Positions 5,998-6,800 of a DNA stretch of 6,800 nt are shown in pieces. Each line of letters begins with the position of its first letter. The first letter of the stretch is position 1. The stretch spans positions 1 to 6,800 of the forward strand of contig JALXDW010000175.1 in NCBI GenBank assembly GCA_027070385.1, read 5' to 3'. Both the position numbers and the translations under genes were made by a program. The notes beneath the pieces were generated by a model. That model did not search any database. It was not told the DNA's origin and saw only the letters and a program-made list of their open reading frames with translations. This DNA is from Chromatiales bacterium (GTDB lineage: Bacteria; Pseudomonadota; Gammaproteobacteria; UBA6429; Thiohalophilaceae).

Positions 5998-6800
5998 ATG
6001 CGTGGATATTTATTTCTTGTTCCAGTTATGGCGGTAAGTATTGTACTGTCTTCATGTAGTTCGTCACCGTCCCCGGTATTACCACCGACCAAACTCATGC
6101 CGATTAAAAAAGAACTAAGAGTGAATGAACAATGGTTCATACAGGTGGGTGAAGGTGTCAGTGATCGGTATTACCGATTATCACCACTTTTTTATAAAGG
6201 AAACATTTATAGCATTGATTACCTTGGTTTTCTCGCTGTTTTTAATGCAGAGACAGGTGAAATTGTCTGGGACAAACAACTGGATTTACCGGTTTCAGCT
6301 GGACTGAGCAAGATTGATAATATGCTGTTGTTCGCGACAAATGAAGGCGATGTGATTGCTCTTGATATTGATACAGGTAAACTATTATGGAAATCAAAAG
6401 TATCGAGTGAAGTTTTTGCCAAACCAGTAAAAGCAGGCCAGAATGTTATTGTAAAATCAGTTGACGGAAAAATTACTGCGCTTGAACTGAAAACAGGCGA
6501 GGAAAAATGGGTTTACGATCGTGCTGTACCGGCTTTAACACTACGAGGTAACAGTACGCCTGTTGTTTATGAGAGTACATTGATCAGTGGTCTGGATAAT
6601 GGCAAATTAGTCGGGTTGTCAATTGAAACCGGGCAGGTTATCTGGAATTTGACCGTTGCGGTCTCAACGGGCCGTACTGAAATTGAAAGAATGGTTGATA
6701 TCGATGCCGACCCTGTTATTTATGGTGAAAACCTGTACGTTGTAGCTTATCAGGGGCGAATTGCCAATATTCATATCCCAACTGGTCAATTAATCTGGAC
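5998..6800 (+). CDS. bamB: outer membrane protein assembly factor BamB (3' end outside window)
   Basis: The first 267 residues are present, without a stop, to the window end; E. coli BamB is 392 residues. Residues 1-20 are a lipoprotein signal peptide with lipobox LSSC (Cys20); Ser at +2 fits outer-membrane sorting. The rest is a PQQ-like eight-bladed beta-propeller. Blade-ending TG-x-x-x-W motifs occur with Trp at 91 (TGEIVW), 131 (TGKLLW), 171 (TGEEKW), 216 (TGQVIW) and 267 (TGQLIW). LTLRG (180-184) matches the E. coli loop with Leu192, Leu194 and Arg195, and DID (234-236) matches Asp246/Asp248; these residues contact BamA. BamB scaffolds the BAM complex, which inserts beta-barrel proteins into the outer membrane. 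The ATG at 5998 is preceded by AAGGAG at 5982-5987, which overlaps the end of yfgM, suggesting coupled expression. In relatives der follows next, beyond this window. Confidence 0.96.
   Translation, partial: MRGYLFLVPVMAVSIVLSSCSSSPSPVLPPTKLMPIKKELRVNEQWFIQVGEGVSDRYYRLSPLFYKGNIYSIDYLGFLAVFNAETGEIVWDKQLDLPVSAGLSKIDNMLLFATNEGDVIALDIDTGKLLWKSKVSSEVFAKPVKAGQNVIVKSVDGKITALELKTGEEKWVYDRAVPALTLRGNSTPVVYESTLISGLDNGKLVGLSIETGQVIWNLTVAVSTGRTEIERMVDIDADPVIYGENLYVVAYQGRIANIHIPTGQLIW

Noticed and set aside
6125..6307. Short open frame in another frame over the start of bamB
   Set aside because: The bamB frame has a lipobox, blade motifs and BamA-contact residues across the same bases; the alternative shows none.
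1..6800. Mobile element, CRISPR array, tRNA, rRNA or defence system
   Set aside because: No transposase or integrase, terminal repeats, regularly spaced repeats, cloverleaf-like sequences or recognised defence domains were seen.

Overview
The window looks like a chromosomal segment of a gammaproteobacterium with moderate to low G+C. From rlmN onward, gene order and protein sequence follow the conserved gammaproteobacterial block rlmN - pilF/pilW - rodZ - (ispG) - hisS - yfgM - bamB. The encoded IscX, RlmN and HisRS align closely, by eye and from memory, with the Escherichia coli proteins. I cannot assign a genus. TAA is used as a normal stop in several genes, so the standard bacterial code applies.

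Layout: Positions 1-974 hold the 3' part of a TIM-barrel glycoside-hydrolase-like gene that starts before the window. It carries an in-frame TAA exactly where the acid/base catalytic glutamate is expected. Positions 975-1154 are a spacer with a weak hairpin and a candidate promoter, then iscX (1155-1355). A 297-base non-coding stretch (1356-1652) holds a perfect 14-base palindrome, small dyads and a likely promoter just before rlmN. A compact co-directional run follows: rlmN (probable TTG start at 1668), pilF/pilW (1-base overlap), a short rodZ (1-base overlap), a 54-base gap, hisS (GTG start), yfgM (11-base gap) and bamB (7-base gap, runs off the right end). All genes are on the + strand.

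How they fit together: RlmN and HisRS serve translation (rRNA/tRNA methylation and tRNA charging). PilF/PilW is a TPR lipoprotein that helps assemble the type IV pilus secretin. RodZ links the MreB cytoskeleton to the membrane. YfgM is a membrane-anchored partner of the Sec translocon, and BamB is a lipoprotein of the outer-membrane beta-barrel assembly machine. The run is therefore a housekeeping translation plus cell-envelope operon.

No new defence, mobile or biosynthetic system is visible. The points worth a second look are the stop codon at the catalytic position of the hydrolase, the RodZ that ends just after its membrane segment, the absence of ispG at exactly that junction, and an iscX detached from the rest of an isc operon.
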